A stretch of 64,000 nucleotides of DNA from Patescibacteria group bacterium. Its GTDB lineage: Bacteria; Patescibacteriota; Minisyncoccia; Phycocordibacterales; BOKC01. The notes beneath the pieces are model-generated. The model was not told the origin of the DNA. It was given only the letters and a program-made list of their open reading frames with translations, and did no database searches. Below, in pieces: positions 16,685-24,827 of this stretch; the stretch's first letter is position 1, and the number at the start of each line of letters is the position of its first letter. The DNA lies in assembly GCA_016860785.1 (NCBI GenBank), contig BOKC01000004.1:1-64000 (forward strand), in the 5' to 3' direction. The position numbers were made by a program, and so were the translations under genes.

Positions 16685-16906
16685 ATGCAGGAAGAATTTG
16701 ACTGGGGAGAAGAGCTTCGCCCTCTGTTGGAAAAATTGGTTATTGCCACAAAAAGGCAATACCCTTTTTTGAATGACGAAAATCGGCGACGTGCAGTGTC
16801 AATTTTGGTAATCGACTTCCTCCAAGCCATGAACAACGGAGCGGTAATCACAATTACCGCAGAAGGCACCGAGACGAGACACCTCTCTCTTGCCACGGCC
16901 GCCTGA
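16685..16906 (+). CDS. Small protein of unknown function (73 aa)
   Basis: This is a complete small transcription unit: promoter at 16606-16634, an AAGGAG ribosome-binding site 8 nt before the ATG, and an intrinsic terminator right after the stop. The 73-aa product starts with an acidic helix (MQEEFDWGEELRPLLEKL), contains a basic NDENRRRAV element and a hydrophobic ILVIDFLQAM helix, and ends in a Thr-rich tail. I do not recognise a family. The overlapping 100-aa frame on the other strand has no such signals and is rejected. Like the adjacent lipoprotein gene it is GC-richer than its surroundings. Confidence 0.75.
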   Translation: MQEEFDWGEELRPLLEKLVIATKRQYPFLNDENRRRAVSILVIDFLQAMNNGAVITITAEGTETRHLSLATAA

Positions 16907-16918
16907 ACAGCACCTAAG

Positions 16919-16950
16919 ACCCCGACACCGCGTCGGGGTTCTTTTTTTTA
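16919..16950 (+). terminator. Intrinsic terminator of the 73-aa gene
   Basis: ACCCCGAC (16919-16926) pairs with GTCGGGGT (16932-16939) over a 5-nt loop, followed by a run of eight T. It ends the plus-strand transcript and slightly overlaps the 3' end of the convergent 82-aa gene. Confidence 0.92.
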
Positions 16951-17196
16951 TTCTTTAATTAAAGATTTGATCGCCAAAGAATCAATCTCTTCTGCATGTC
17001 TCTCTTCAAAAGCAATTATCTCTGCCTCTAATTTCTCAAAATCTAATTTTTGCTTCTCAAAATCTTTTTCAATTTCAACAAACTGTTTTTCAGTCTTTTT
17101 TTCAAAGTCTCGAACAAAAACCCCAAACTCGGCGAGTTCTTTTTCAAAATCTCTCAAAAGCTCTTTCTCTTCTTTTGTCATTTTTACATTTATCAT
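16948..17196 (-). CDS. Small coiled-coil protein (82 aa)
   Basis: The product is almost entirely charged alpha helix, rich in Glu, Lys and Phe, with repeated FEK and DFEK units that give a heptad-like pattern. No catalytic motif, signal or membrane segment is visible. It follows the 551-aa coiled-coil gene by 1 nt and ends at the terminator shared with the 73-aa gene, so it is the last gene of a three-gene unit. The function is unknown; a partner or chaperone role for the larger coiled-coil protein is only a guess. Confidence 0.7.
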   Translation of the reverse strand: MINVKMTKEEKELLRDFEKELAEFGVFVRDFEKKTEKQFVEIEKDFEKQKLDFEKLEAEIIAFEERHAEEIDSLAIKSLIKE

Positions 17197-17197
17197 T

Positions 17198-18853
17198 TTA
17201 GACTGGTGATTTCAAAAATCCTTGAAACTTTGACATCATCTCGTCATAGGGATTAAGTCTTTCTACCAAGAACGAAATCTGTCGGTCAAAATCTCTTATT
17301 TTGGTCTGCCTATATTCAATCAATTTTTCGGCTTTTTTCATAATCGCTGAAATTTCTTTGCTTCGGGGTTTTAAGACCGATTTTAGATTTGGATTTGCCG
17401 ACATCCTTGCCTTCAAATCTTCTAGCCGAGCTTGTCTCTCTTCAACCGCCCGCTTCAATTCTTGAGTTTCGGCTTCCAATTTTTGCTTGGCGGATTTTAT
17501 CTTCTCCATCCTGGACTCGAGCGGTTTAAGGCGCGACTCAACCCGCTTTATCAAGTTTTCAGAAATAACTTGACGGCGATTTTCATAACGACTAATTCTG
17601 GCACCGACTTCTTCTGACCGATGACTCAAGGCATTTCTTTTGTTTCTGACTTGCTCCAATTTCCTGTTTATACGTTCTCTGACATGCTCAATCTTTAACC
17701 TTTCTGAAGACGAAAGTGTCCCTTGTGCCGACAATTCTCTTTCCTGTCTATCAAGCTCGGCGATCTGGCTTTCATATTCTTTGGCAATCTCGTCAGTTTT
17801 ATCAAATTTTTGCTGGATCCCCTCCAAGGTTGTGCCGTACCTAATCCATCCGGTTTTTTCTCTATCAATCAAAACACTGTTGAAAAGAGTGCCGACTCTG
17901 GAACCGATAAATCCGTAGCGGAGATGAACTTCACCAGCATCTCTCAGAGCTTTATGCGAAATTCGGCTGGCAATAAGTTTGGTGGCAAAAATCGGCGGAG
18001 TTAAAATTTTATCTCTCAAAAAATTCCAGGTCTTCTCGGGTAATTTTTGAATCAGATTCCGATTGTCCGGACTCAATTGCTTCAACACAGATTTTGGAAT
18101 CTCCGCGTTTTTTGTCTCTACTACAGGCGGTGTCTCTGATTCAATCTTAACCTCTCCATTTTGAGATTCTTGTTCAGTTGGATTTTTAACTTCTACTGTT
18201 TCTAGAGGTGTTGAATCATTCACAGGTTGCGTCTCTGGCTCTGCTATCTTTTCTTCAAACAAAGAAAGATCGTTTAGGGGAACACTATTAGCCACACCCT
18301 CAATAAAGGCCTGACCGTTTTCTATTTTCCAAACTTTTCCGGGTTCAGACCAACCGTGGCGTGTCACTAATGAACCGGGTGTGATTTCTTCTTTAGAATT
18401 TTCAATATTTTCTGATTTAGTCTTTTCCGAAACACTATTGAATGCACTAGCTAAAGTAAAATAGACTTTGGCAGTTTCTGGATCCAATGCAAATTCTCGC
18501 TCTAAGTCTTTAGCGGAAGGTTCGTTAATCGTCGCTAAAAGTGAAGCCACTTCGTTTACCCTTGCTCGCAAGACATCAGGCGCGGCGTCAACAAATTCTT
18601 TTAAAAAGTCATTCTTGGCGGTTTCCATTCCGGCTGATAATTTTTGGTCAGCATCTCGCAAAAGATTCGGATCGCCGCCCAAACCTTCAACCCTCTTGTG
18701 AGCGCTGTTCATAACTGCCACAACCTCACCATTAACACTTTCAATAGTCGCGATGACATCGCTTGGCTTTTCCGGAGTTTTCAATCCCTCTTCCGAAACT
18801 GGCTGTCCCAATTTCTCCTCTCCGGCACTAGGTTTTATTGATTCAGAAGACAT
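17198..18853 (-). CDS. Large coiled-coil protein of unknown function
   Basis: The 551-aa product has an acidic, Glu/Pro/Thr-rich N-terminal half. A small beta-like segment near residues 150-190 (SLVTRHGWSEPGKVWKIENG) could be an SH3-like or KOW-type fold. A basic helical region around 255-310 is followed by a long coiled coil from about 325 to 530 rich in Glu, Lys, Arg and Gln. There is no signal peptide or obvious membrane segment, so it is probably cytoplasmic. The start codon overlaps the stop of the 53-aa gene upstream (TAATG), indicating translational coupling. I do not recognise a family. Confidence 0.75.
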   Translation of the reverse strand: MSSESIKPSAGEEKLGQPVSEEGLKTPEKPSDVIATIESVNGEVVAVMNSAHKRVEGLGGDPNLLRDADQKLSAGMETAKNDFLKEFVDAAPDVLRARVNEVASLLATINEPSAKDLEREFALDPETAKVYFTLASAFNSVSEKTKSENIENSKEEITPGSLVTRHGWSEPGKVWKIENGQAFIEGVANSVPLNDLSLFEEKIAEPETQPVNDSTPLETVEVKNPTEQESQNGEVKIESETPPVVETKNAEIPKSVLKQLSPDNRNLIQKLPEKTWNFLRDKILTPPIFATKLIASRISHKALRDAGEVHLRYGFIGSRVGTLFNSVLIDREKTGWIRYGTTLEGIQQKFDKTDEIAKEYESQIAELDRQERELSAQGTLSSSERLKIEHVRERINRKLEQVRNKRNALSHRSEEVGARISRYENRRQVISENLIKRVESRLKPLESRMEKIKSAKQKLEAETQELKRAVEERQARLEDLKARMSANPNLKSVLKPRSKEISAIMKKAEKLIEYRQTKIRDFDRQISFLVERLNPYDEMMSKFQGFLKSPV

Positions 18854-19014
18854 TAAGAATTTTTTAATTCTTCACTTAAACGAGACAGGCGCTCTTTTTC
18901 CAAAACAGCCGCGACAGATTGGACCTCGCGTCGATAGTCGGCTGTCAAACGCCCAACCTTTTCCAGAAATTTTCTCTTAGCCGAGCTTACTTCATTAACA
19001 TTGTCCGTAATCAT
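18853..19014 (-). CDS. Small helical protein (53 aa), coupled to the coiled-coil gene
   Basis: An ATG at 19012-19014 opens a 53-codon frame whose TAA overlaps the next start codon by one base (TAATG). The peptide begins MITDNVNEVSSAKRKFLEKV and is a charged amphipathic helix with a basic middle (TADYRREVQ). The tight overlap and the heptad-like pattern support a real gene even though it is short. Its function is unknown; it may bind the downstream coiled-coil protein. Confidence 0.65.
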   Translation of the reverse strand: MITDNVNEVSSAKRKFLEKVGRLTADYRREVQSVAAVLEKERLSRLSEELKNS

Positions 19015-19072
19015 ATCTAAAGATTATACTACAAAAGACCGATAGTTTATCCACAAGAAAGCTGAGACAGAT

Positions 19073-21016
19073 TTAGGAATTTTCTTGTTCTTTTTTCTTT
19101 AGCTGAATGCCGCTGGCAACTAGAATTTGGTCAAATTCTTCACGTTCAATCGTCTCAACCTCAATCAAACGCAAAGCAATAGCGTCTAAAACATTTTTCT
19201 TTTCAGTCAAAATCTGTTGGGCTTTTACTAAACCCTCTTTCATAATCTTGCTGACTTCCTCGTCAATCAAAGCGCTAACTTCTTCCGAATACTCTTTTTC
19301 GTCCAGCCCATGGCCAAACATTGTTCTGCCTGCTTGACCCTCAAAAGCCATGGCGCCGAGCTTTTCTGACATGCCGTATTTAGTCACCATATCACGCGCC
19401 AGAGCAGTTGAAACCTGTAAATCATTTGAGGAACCAGTGGTTAGATCATCAAACATCATCGTCTCGGCCGCATAGCCACCAAGCGAAACAGCAATATCGT
19501 CTAAAAATTCTTTACGCGATTGGAGCCGTTTGTCTTCAAACGGCAATTTCAGAGTATAGCCAGCCGCTCGCCCGCGAGAAATAATTGAAATTTTATGGAC
19601 CGGATCAGCATAAGGCAAGACGCTAGCCACAAGAGCGTGGCCGGCTTCGTGATAAGCGGTTATTTCCTTTTCTTTTTTGGAAAGAATATGACTTCGACGT
19701 TCAGGGCCAAGCATAACTTTTTCAATTGAACGGACAAGATCGTATTGGGAAATTTTCTGACGCTCTTCTCGAGCCGCCAAAATCGCCGCCTCATTCATTA
19801 ATGAATATAAATCAGCGCCGGAAAAACCCGGAGTTCGTTCGGCAATAACCCGCAAATTTACATCTTCAGCGAGTTTTTTGCCACCGGCATGAATTTTAAG
19901 AATTTCTTCCCTGTCGTCTCTGTCCGGCATGTCTATCACAACACGTCTATCAAAACGTCCGGGTCGGACAAGAGCTGGGTCCAAAACATCCGGGCGATTT
20001 GTTGCCGCCAAAATTATTATTTTTTCATTTGGCTCAAAGCCGTCCATTTCTACCAAGATTTGATTCAGTGTCTGCTCACGCTCGTCGTTACCTCCACCCA
20101 CACCAGTCCCGCGGACTCGGCCAACGGCGTCAATCTCATCAATAAAAATTATAGCTGGCGCCGCCTGCTTAGCCATCTTGAAAAGGTCTCTGACTCTTGA
20201 AGCACCCACACCTACAAACATTTCAACAAATTCTGAACCAGAAATTGAAAAGAAGGCGACTCCGGCTTCACCAGCGACTGCTCTGGCAAGAAGAGTTTTG
20301 CCGGTACCGCTAGGGCCGATCAAGAGTGCCCCTTTTGGAATCCGCGCGCCAATTTCTATAAACTTTTTAGGATTACGGAGAAAATCAACAACTTCTTTCA
20401 ATTCTTCCTTGGCTTCTTTGACACCGGCAACATCCTTGAAGGTTACTCTCTGTTTACTATCATGAGGCAAAATCATTCGGGCTTTCGATTGGCCAAAAGA
20501 AAAAGCTTGCATTCCAGCACCACGAACCTGCCTTGATAAAAACCAGATAATAAAAATGATAAAAATGAGGGGAATTAAAAACGGCGCCAGATTCAAAAGC
20601 CAAAAGCCAAAACCAGACTGGTTTTTAACTTCAATTGAAACAGAAGCTAAATCTTCCGGTGACGCGCCGTGATAGACCAAAACTTCGGTCAACGAAACCC
20701 CTACTTCTTTTTTTGATTCCTTCACAGCTTCGTCTTGATACAAAATTTCCAACTTGTCGCCACGAATTACAATCTCTGAAACAGTTCCGGATCTAACATC
20801 TTGAGCTAACTGCGAAATAGCGATAATCTCTACTTTCTGCCTCTGTTCTACAATAAAAGAATAGAAAGTGATAAGGATGAAGAAAAACAAAAAAGCCGTC
20901 AACAGATTCATCCAGAACTGCTTTTTATCCGGCGTTTTTCCCTTTTTTACTGGTTTTCTAACTAAAAAGACCTTTTTCTTTTGTTCTCCTTTCTTTTGAT
21001 TTTTTTGTTGGGGCAT
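19073..21016 (-). CDS. ftsH: ATP-dependent membrane zinc metalloprotease FtsH
   Basis: FtsH extracts and degrades membrane and tagged soluble proteins. The 647-aa sequence has a basic N-terminus, a first membrane helix (about 35-55), a periplasmic domain, and a second helix (about 135-160). The AAA+ module follows, with Walker A GPSGTGKT near 235, [10 protein letters not shown] as Walker B, and the second region of homology ([18 protein letters not shown]). The zinc-binding HEAGH lies near 457, with a downstream Asp ligand region. Length is normal. It is divergent from smpB, and both belong to protein quality control, since FtsH can degrade tmRNA-tagged products. Confidence 0.97.
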   Translation of the reverse strand: MPQQKNQKKGEQKKKVFLVRKPVKKGKTPDKKQFWMNLLTAFLFFFILITFYSFIVEQRQKVEIIAISQLAQDVRSGTVSEIVIRGDKLEILYQDEAVKESKKEVGVSLTEVLVYHGASPEDLASVSIEVKNQSGFGFWLLNLAPFLIPLIFIIFIIWFLSRQVRGAGMQAFSFGQSKARMILPHDSKQRVTFKDVAGVKEAKEELKEVVDFLRNPKKFIEIGARIPKGALLIGPSGTGKTLLARAVAGEAGVAFFSISGSEFVEMFVGVGASRVRDLFKMAKQAAPAIIFIDEIDAVGRVRGTGVGGGNDEREQTLNQILVEMDGFEPNEKIIILAATNRPDVLDPALVRPGRFDRRVVIDMPDRDDREEILKIHAGGKKLAEDVNLRVIAERTPGFSGADLYSLMNEAAILAAREERQKISQYDLVRSIEKVMLGPERRSHILSKKEKEITAYHEAGHALVASVLPYADPVHKISIISRGRAAGYTLKLPFEDKRLQSRKEFLDDIAVSLGGYAAETMMFDDLTTGSSNDLQVSTALARDMVTKYGMSEKLGAMAFEGQAGRTMFGHGLDEKEYSEEVSALIDEEVSKIMKEGLVKAQQILTEKKNVLDAIALRLIEVETIEREEFDQILVASGIQLKKKEQENS

Positions 21017-21117
21017 TTTGAATTTTTATATAACGGTTAAATTAACCTTGTGGATTAAATCGTCTGTCCAGTATAATCTATTTGAGATTGATAAACAATT
21101 TTGTACATTTCAGAAAG

Positions 21118-21561
21118 ATGATTTTATTAAAAAACAAAAAAGCCGGTCTCAATTACGAATTCATAGAAAAATTTGAAGCCGGAATTAAACTTTTCGGGTT
21201 TGAGGTTAAATCTCTAAAAAGTAAGAGGGGTTCGCTTGAAGGCGGATATGCTACTACAAAAGATGGAGAAGTTTTTGTTTTAAATTTGGAAATCCCTCCA
21301 TACCAAGCTGGTAATACGCCAAAAGAGTATGAATCGAGACGAGAGAGAAAGCTACTCTTAACCAAAAAAGAGATTGCTAGGTTTGCCGGCCTTGAAAAGC
21401 AAAAAGGGTTGACAATAGTGCCAATTTCAGTATATACTAAAGGCAACAAAATCAAGCTTGAGTTGGCTGTCGCGAAAGGAAAGAAGAAATACGACAAGCG
21501 CGAGGATATAAAAAAACGCGATACTCTGCGCGACACCCAACGCGAATTGAAAGATCTTTGA
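21118..21561 (+). CDS. smpB: SsrA-binding protein SmpB
   Basis: SmpB carries tmRNA into stalled ribosomes. The 147-aa product shows the family core: LLKNKKAGLNYEFIEKFEAGI at the start, LFGFEVKSLKSKRGSLEGGYA, and the C-terminal basic tail region GKKKYDKREDIKKRD. The ATG at 21118 is chosen because it starts at the conserved N-terminus and has an AGAAAG purine stretch just upstream; an earlier in-frame ATG at 21082 would add 12 unconserved residues. The gene for tmRNA begins 105 nt downstream on the same strand, separated by a large inverted repeat. Confidence 0.97.
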   Translation: MILLKNKKAGLNYEFIEKFEAGIKLFGFEVKSLKSKRGSLEGGYATTKDGEVFVLNLEIPPYQAGNTPKEYESRRERKLLLTKKEIARFAGLEKQKGLTIVPISVYTKGNKIKLELAVAKGKKKYDKREDIKKRDTLRDTQRELKDL

Positions 21562-21592
21562 CAGATAGGTATTAGGTCCGCCAGCTGGCGGA

Positions 21593-21645
21593 TTAGACCC
21601 TAGGCCTTAGGAGAAAACAGAATTTTCCTAAAGCCTAGGGTCTAA
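21593..21645. repeat. Large inverted repeat between smpB and tmRNA
   Basis: A 20-nt arm at 21593-21612 and its complement at 21626-21645 match at 19 of 20 positions over a 13-nt loop. The arms contain the CCCTAGG unit found in other spacers of this window. No T-run follows, so termination is uncertain. A smaller CCGCCAGCTGGCGG palindrome lies just upstream. Confidence 0.75.
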
Positions 21646-21665
21646 TTCCCTAGAGCTTCATATTT

Positions 21666-22076
21666 GGGGATGATCGGCCTAGACAAAAGACTGATTGTCT
21701 GCACGCAAGGCAGAGCTCCAAGAACTCTCAAAAAGCTTGGAAACTTCTAAGTGCAAACAACTTAGTTGCAAAAGCAAAATCAGTTGTATCTCCGTATTTC
21801 GGGGCCAACCAATTTGCTTTCGCTCACGCTTAATAAAGCTCGAGCGACATCTCTTCTTTCGACTTCCGATAAAGAGTTAGAGGTGTAATATTTTCGGGAT
21901 AGAGATTGAATTGTCTCATTCAATTTTCGAAACTTATGGGGCTCGGTGAATAAGTGTTTTGTTTGTTTTAAAGCTTATTCATTTAAATCCGCTGTAAGCG
22001 GAAAAAACAAACTATGCCTTGTAGAGAAGTACATTTAATCACCTTTTGCACGCGAGTTCGATTCTCGCCATCTCCA
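21666..22076 (+). ncRNA. ssrA: tmRNA (transfer-messenger RNA)
   Basis: The tRNA-like ends pair: GGGGATG (21666-21672) with CATCTCC (22069-22075), discriminator A at 22076. The T-arm GCGAG/CTCGC around TTCGATT is intact. The tag reading frame starts with GCA at 21753 and runs 26 codons to tandem stops at 21831-21836. The tag begins ANNLVAKA and ends ANQFAFAHA. CCA is not encoded. SmpB is encoded just upstream and FtsH nearby, forming a ribosome-rescue group. The tag's last residues (His-Ala) differ from the usual Leu-Ala-Ala type. The 411-nt length is at the long end of the usual range. Confidence 0.95.
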
Positions 22077-22083
22077 TTTGTAC

Positions 22084-22117
22084 AAAAATCAGCCCTGTTT
22101 TAACAGGGCTGATTTTT
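22084..22117. terminator. Bidirectional terminator after tmRNA
   Basis: AAAAATCAGCCCTG (22084-22097) pairs perfectly with CAGGGCTGATTTTT (22104-22117) over a 6-nt loop. A-rich and T-rich flanks let it work for the tmRNA on the plus strand and for the VKOR gene on the minus strand. Confidence 0.93.
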
Positions 22118-22131
22118 GTTAATTGGTATAA

Positions 22132-22575
22132 CTAATATTGCACCACCTTGCTCTGGCGCGTTTTAATTAAAATATAAATTCCTAAAACAAAAAGAAGGGT
22201 TGAAGTGCCGGCCGAAATCATGCAATACTGACAAATCTCTCCAATAACAAAAAACTGAAGATAGACAAAATATACCGAAACAATAAACCCTAAAAAAGTA
22301 AGCCAAGAAGCAAATCTAATAACCCCCTCTTTCTTACCATCAAGAAAACTGACAGACAAGATCAAAATGGCCAAGTAATACAAAGCGCCTAGAAGAGCAA
22401 CCGGAACGCCAAAAATTTTGCTTTGTTCACTCGTCAAAACAACTTCACAGCCCTGAATCGTGCACGGCGGAATATTGCCACGATAATGCTCAACCGTAAG
22501 ATAAGTCGCGTCAAGAAAACCAATAACACCTACCACTAAAAATATAACAACAGCAATCTTTATACTTTTTGTCAT
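22132..22575 (-). CDS. Vitamin K epoxide reductase (VKOR) family disulfide reoxidase
   Basis: The 147-aa protein has four to five membrane helices and the VKOR cysteine set: loop cysteines C38 and C43 and the CxxC active site C115-C118 (CQYC) near the periplasmic end of a helix. Bacterial VKOR proteins replace DsbB: they pass electrons from DsbA-like thioredoxins to quinones. The gene overlaps the DsbA-like gene by 4 nt (ATGA), a strong sign that the two work together. It is the last gene of the leftward copper/redox cluster and ends at the terminator shared with tmRNA. Confidence 0.93.
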   Translation of the reverse strand: MTKSIKIAVVIFLVVGVIGFLDATYLTVEHYRGNIPPCTIQGCEVVLTSEQSKIFGVPVALLGALYYLAILILSVSFLDGKKEGVIRFASWLTFLGFIVSVYFVYLQFFVIGEICQYCMISAGTSTLLFVLGIYILIKTRQSKVVQY

Positions 22576-23222
22576 TGATTTAATTTTTCAGAAACAACTC
22601 TTTCAAATTCTTCATAACCGCGCGGGTTAGAAATTTTTTCTCCGTTCAAGAAAAAAGTTGGAGTGCCGGTAATACCAATTGAAACCCCCTCTCTATAACT
22701 AGCAGAAACTTTATCTTGCAAGTCTTTCGCATCAAGGTCATTTATGAATTGTTCTTCATCAAGTTGTAATTGCTGTGCATAACCGATGAAAATTTCTTTA
22801 GCCCCGAAATTGGCAGACCAATTTTTCTGATTTTCAAACAATAAATCATGCATTTCCCAAAACTTCCCCTGACGACCAGCCGCTTCTGATGCTAACGAGG
22901 CGAGCTCCGCATTTCTGTGAATTTGTGTAAGAGGAAAATGTCTATAAACAACTGCGATTTGCGAACCGAACTTCTCTTTCAAATCTTTTAGGATTGGGAA
23001 ATAAGAAGCACAAGCAGGGCACTCAAAATCAGAATATTCTATAATCACAACCTCGGCCGACATCTCACCATTTATCCAATCAGATGCGCTAATCGGTTGT
23101 GGCTCACGAGAAACCAAGCCGGAGGATTTGTCCGTCTTAGCACCCAAAAAAATAATTCCAAACACTGAAGCAATAATAAAAACTCCAAAACCAACCCACA
23201 AAAACGCGTTATTTTTTTTCAT
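22572..23222 (-). CDS. DsbA-like thiol:disulfide oxidoreductase
   Basis: The 216-aa protein has an N-terminal membrane anchor (about residues 8-27) and a DsbA/thioredoxin domain with active site CPAC at 68-71 in IIEYSDFECPAC. The cis-proline loop reads GITGTPTFFLNG. It would oxidise cysteines of exported proteins such as minor pilins or the Cys-containing membrane protein at 9518, and be re-oxidised by the VKOR protein encoded by the overlapping next gene. Alternatively it could be an isomerase or reductase, but the VKOR pairing favours oxidation. The 55-nt gap upstream to the 176-aa gene is AT-rich and shows nothing more. Confidence 0.93.
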   Translation of the reverse strand: MKKNNAFLWVGFGVFIIASVFGIIFLGAKTDKSSGLVSREPQPISASDWINGEMSAEVVIIEYSDFECPACASYFPILKDLKEKFGSQIAVVYRHFPLTQIHRNAELASLASEAAGRQGKFWEMHDLLFENQKNWSANFGAKEIFIGYAQQLQLDEEQFINDLDAKDLQDKVSASYREGVSIGITGTPTFFLNGEKISNPRGYEEFERVVSEKLNQ

Positions 23223-23277
23223 ATTTTTAATTTTAACATAACAAAAAGAAAGCGAATAATCTCGACTTTTTAGCTGA

Positions 23278-23808
23278 TTAACTGAAATATTTTAACCTGT
23301 CTCGCCAAATACCGAAGGTGGTAAATAATAAATTAACAGCCATTGTACCAAAATATTCAATCTGACCAATGCGACCGCCGGCAAAAAAATAAGTTCCAAA
23401 CATTGAATCAACCGACAAGAAGATAGCCAGAAGAAACAAAAACCATGTGGAATTTTTCTGAAGCAAGGCAAACAACAAAAGATAGCTTGAAACAAAAAAC
23501 AAATTTAGAGGCAAATAAACAAGAGGTAGGTTTAAAGCCAGACGCGCAAAAAGAAAAGCGACGATTGTAATAGTTAAAAATTTTATTAGCAACGTAGGAC
23601 GAGAGAAACGGGAAAGCAAAGCTTTAACATTTCTGAGCCAACTTCGTCTGGCCAAAGGCCGACTCCATCGTGCCGACGGCCGAGGAGCTAATATAGGTTC
23701 AATACTGCGTGGCTCTGTCGCGCGAATGGACGAGTAAAGCGAGTTCTGACAATACCCTATGGCTTTGCCCCAGGGAGCCTTTATAATTTTTTTATTTTTT
23801 GAATCCAT
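23278..23808 (-). CDS. Hypothetical membrane protein with atypical N-terminus
   Basis: The C-terminal two-thirds (from about residue 70) form three to four membrane helices, with no family that I recognise. The first 65 residues are different: Arg-, Pro- and Ser-rich (ARPSARWSRP type), unlike the neighbours in composition, and encoded by DNA with several short palindromes. No internal ATG exists before the helices, so the start may be non-ATG further inside, or the N-terminus may come from an inserted repeat. It lies in the minus-strand cluster between the LigA-like protein and dsbA. The function is unknown. Confidence 0.55.
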   Translation of the reverse strand: MDSKNKKIIKAPWGKAIGYCQNSLYSSIRATEPRSIEPILAPRPSARWSRPLARRSWLRNVKALLSRFSRPTLLIKFLTITIVAFLFARLALNLPLVYLPLNLFFVSSYLLLFALLQKNSTWFLFLLAIFLSVDSMFGTYFFAGGRIGQIEYFGTMAVNLLFTTFGIWRDRLKYFS

Positions 23809-23818
23809 TTAAAGAAAA

Positions 23819-24295
23819 TTAAAAACCCCTCCTAGAAAGCAGACAAAAAATAATTCCAATCCAAATTGAAATCAGTCCGAGTAGTAAAATTAGTCCGGAA
23901 AAAACATAGGTTAAAATTCCCAAATGAAGAGCAGTGATGAGAGCTATGGCGGTAATCCAAATGTTTCGAGCTTCGTTAGGGACCATAACCGGCTCACCTT
24001 CTTCGTTTAAAACCGGACGGCCTTTAGTATCAAGTCTTGGCACAAGTCTTGGCATCTCCGCATAAGTTTTTCCGTCTGTCATCCGCAAAGTATGCTCACG
24101 TATAATATCGGCTTGAGCTTTTAAAGTCAGCGGTCCTCGCACTACTACTTCCGGAATCCTAGCGTCAGACGGCGTAATAATATTTTCTGCCGAAATATTT
24201 TTATAAGTAAAACAAATTCCCCAAATACCGGCGACAACCATTGCTATGCCGGCTACAATTGCTAATCCTGATGAAAATTTAAGTAATTTTTTCAT
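23819..24295 (-). CDS. Two-helix membrane protein of the so-called LigA-like family
   Basis: The 158-aa protein has a membrane helix at about 10-32, an extracytoplasmic loop and a helical pair at about 110-155. The loop holds AENIITPSDAR, then VRGPLTLKAQADIIREHTL and DGKTYAEMPR. These motifs (AENI, GP.t..AQADII..H.L...gGktYAE) match a group of small membrane proteins, frequent in Actinobacteria, that databases often mislabel as aromatic ring-opening dioxygenase LigA. No dioxygenase fold is visible; the real role is unknown. A TATAAT-like box upstream (about 24345) may start a separate transcript for this gene and those downstream. Confidence 0.7.
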   Translation of the reverse strand: MKKLLKFSSGLAIVAGIAMVVAGIWGICFTYKNISAENIITPSDARIPEVVVRGPLTLKAQADIIREHTLRMTDGKTYAEMPRLVPRLDTKGRPVLNEEGEPVMVPNEARNIWITAIALITALHLGILTYVFSGLILLLGLISIWIGIIFCLLSRRGF

Positions 24296-24394
24296 AATTA
24301 ATATAGATTAAAAATTAGAACCAATAAAACATAACAATATTATTATATCAGCATTATTGCTATCAAACCGCCTTCAGCCAAACAAAACCATAAA

Positions 24395-24826
24395 TCACCA
24401 ACTTCTACAACAATCTATTATTTTTTTAAACCAGCCGTCGGCTGTTTTATTTCTAAGAAGAAAAACCAATCCGAAAATTACCCAAATAACAAAGACAAAA
24501 ACCAACACCGGCAAATCAATCTCAAATTTAAGGAAAAAATAAAAAACAATGAAAACGGTTAAAAGATACGGTAGACGAAAAACTAGAAATTTTTCCGGCA
24601 ATTTGTTATTTAAATAATAAAGAAACCCAACAGCGCTTCCGCCCATAAGAAGAGCCAAAACCAGCGGGTCAATTTCAATAAAAATTTGCCCCGAAAAATA
24701 TAAAAGAAGTCCAAAAAGCCAGGTGGCAAGGACTGAAAAGCAAATAGCACATAAGCTCGGAAACAACTTTTTTAATCCAAGCGATAGAAAAAATAAAACG
24801 ACTATTGAAATTAAAGCCCAGAGCAT
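24395..24826 (-). CDS. Hypothetical multi-pass membrane protein (143 aa)
   Basis: The product has four to five membrane helices. Cysteines occur in a CAIC motif in the first third and a DCC near the C-terminus, which could bind metal or form disulfides. I do not recognise a family. It is 1 nt from the 174-aa gene upstream, so it is probably translated as part of the copper cluster. Given the context a role in copper handling or in heme or thiol transfer across the membrane is possible, but nothing in the sequence proves it. The 99-nt spacer downstream carries a possible new promoter. Confidence 0.6.
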   Translation of the reverse strand: MLWALISIVVLFFLSLGLKKLFPSLCAICFSVLATWLFGLLLYFSGQIFIEIDPLVLALLMGGSAVGFLYYLNNKLPEKFLVFRLPYLLTVFIVFYFFLKFEIDLPVLVFVFVIWVIFGLVFLLRNKTADGWFKKIIDCCRSW

Positions 24827-24827
24827 A

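Noticed and set aside
16594-16896. 100-aa minus-strand open frame over the 73-aa gene
   Set aside because: It overlaps both divergent promoters and lacks a ribosome-binding site, whereas the plus-strand gene has a complete set of signals.
23819-24295. Aromatic ring-opening dioxygenase (LigA) function
   Set aside because: The similarity is to small two-to-three-helix membrane proteins that carry this name by database error; no dioxygenase fold or metal site is present.
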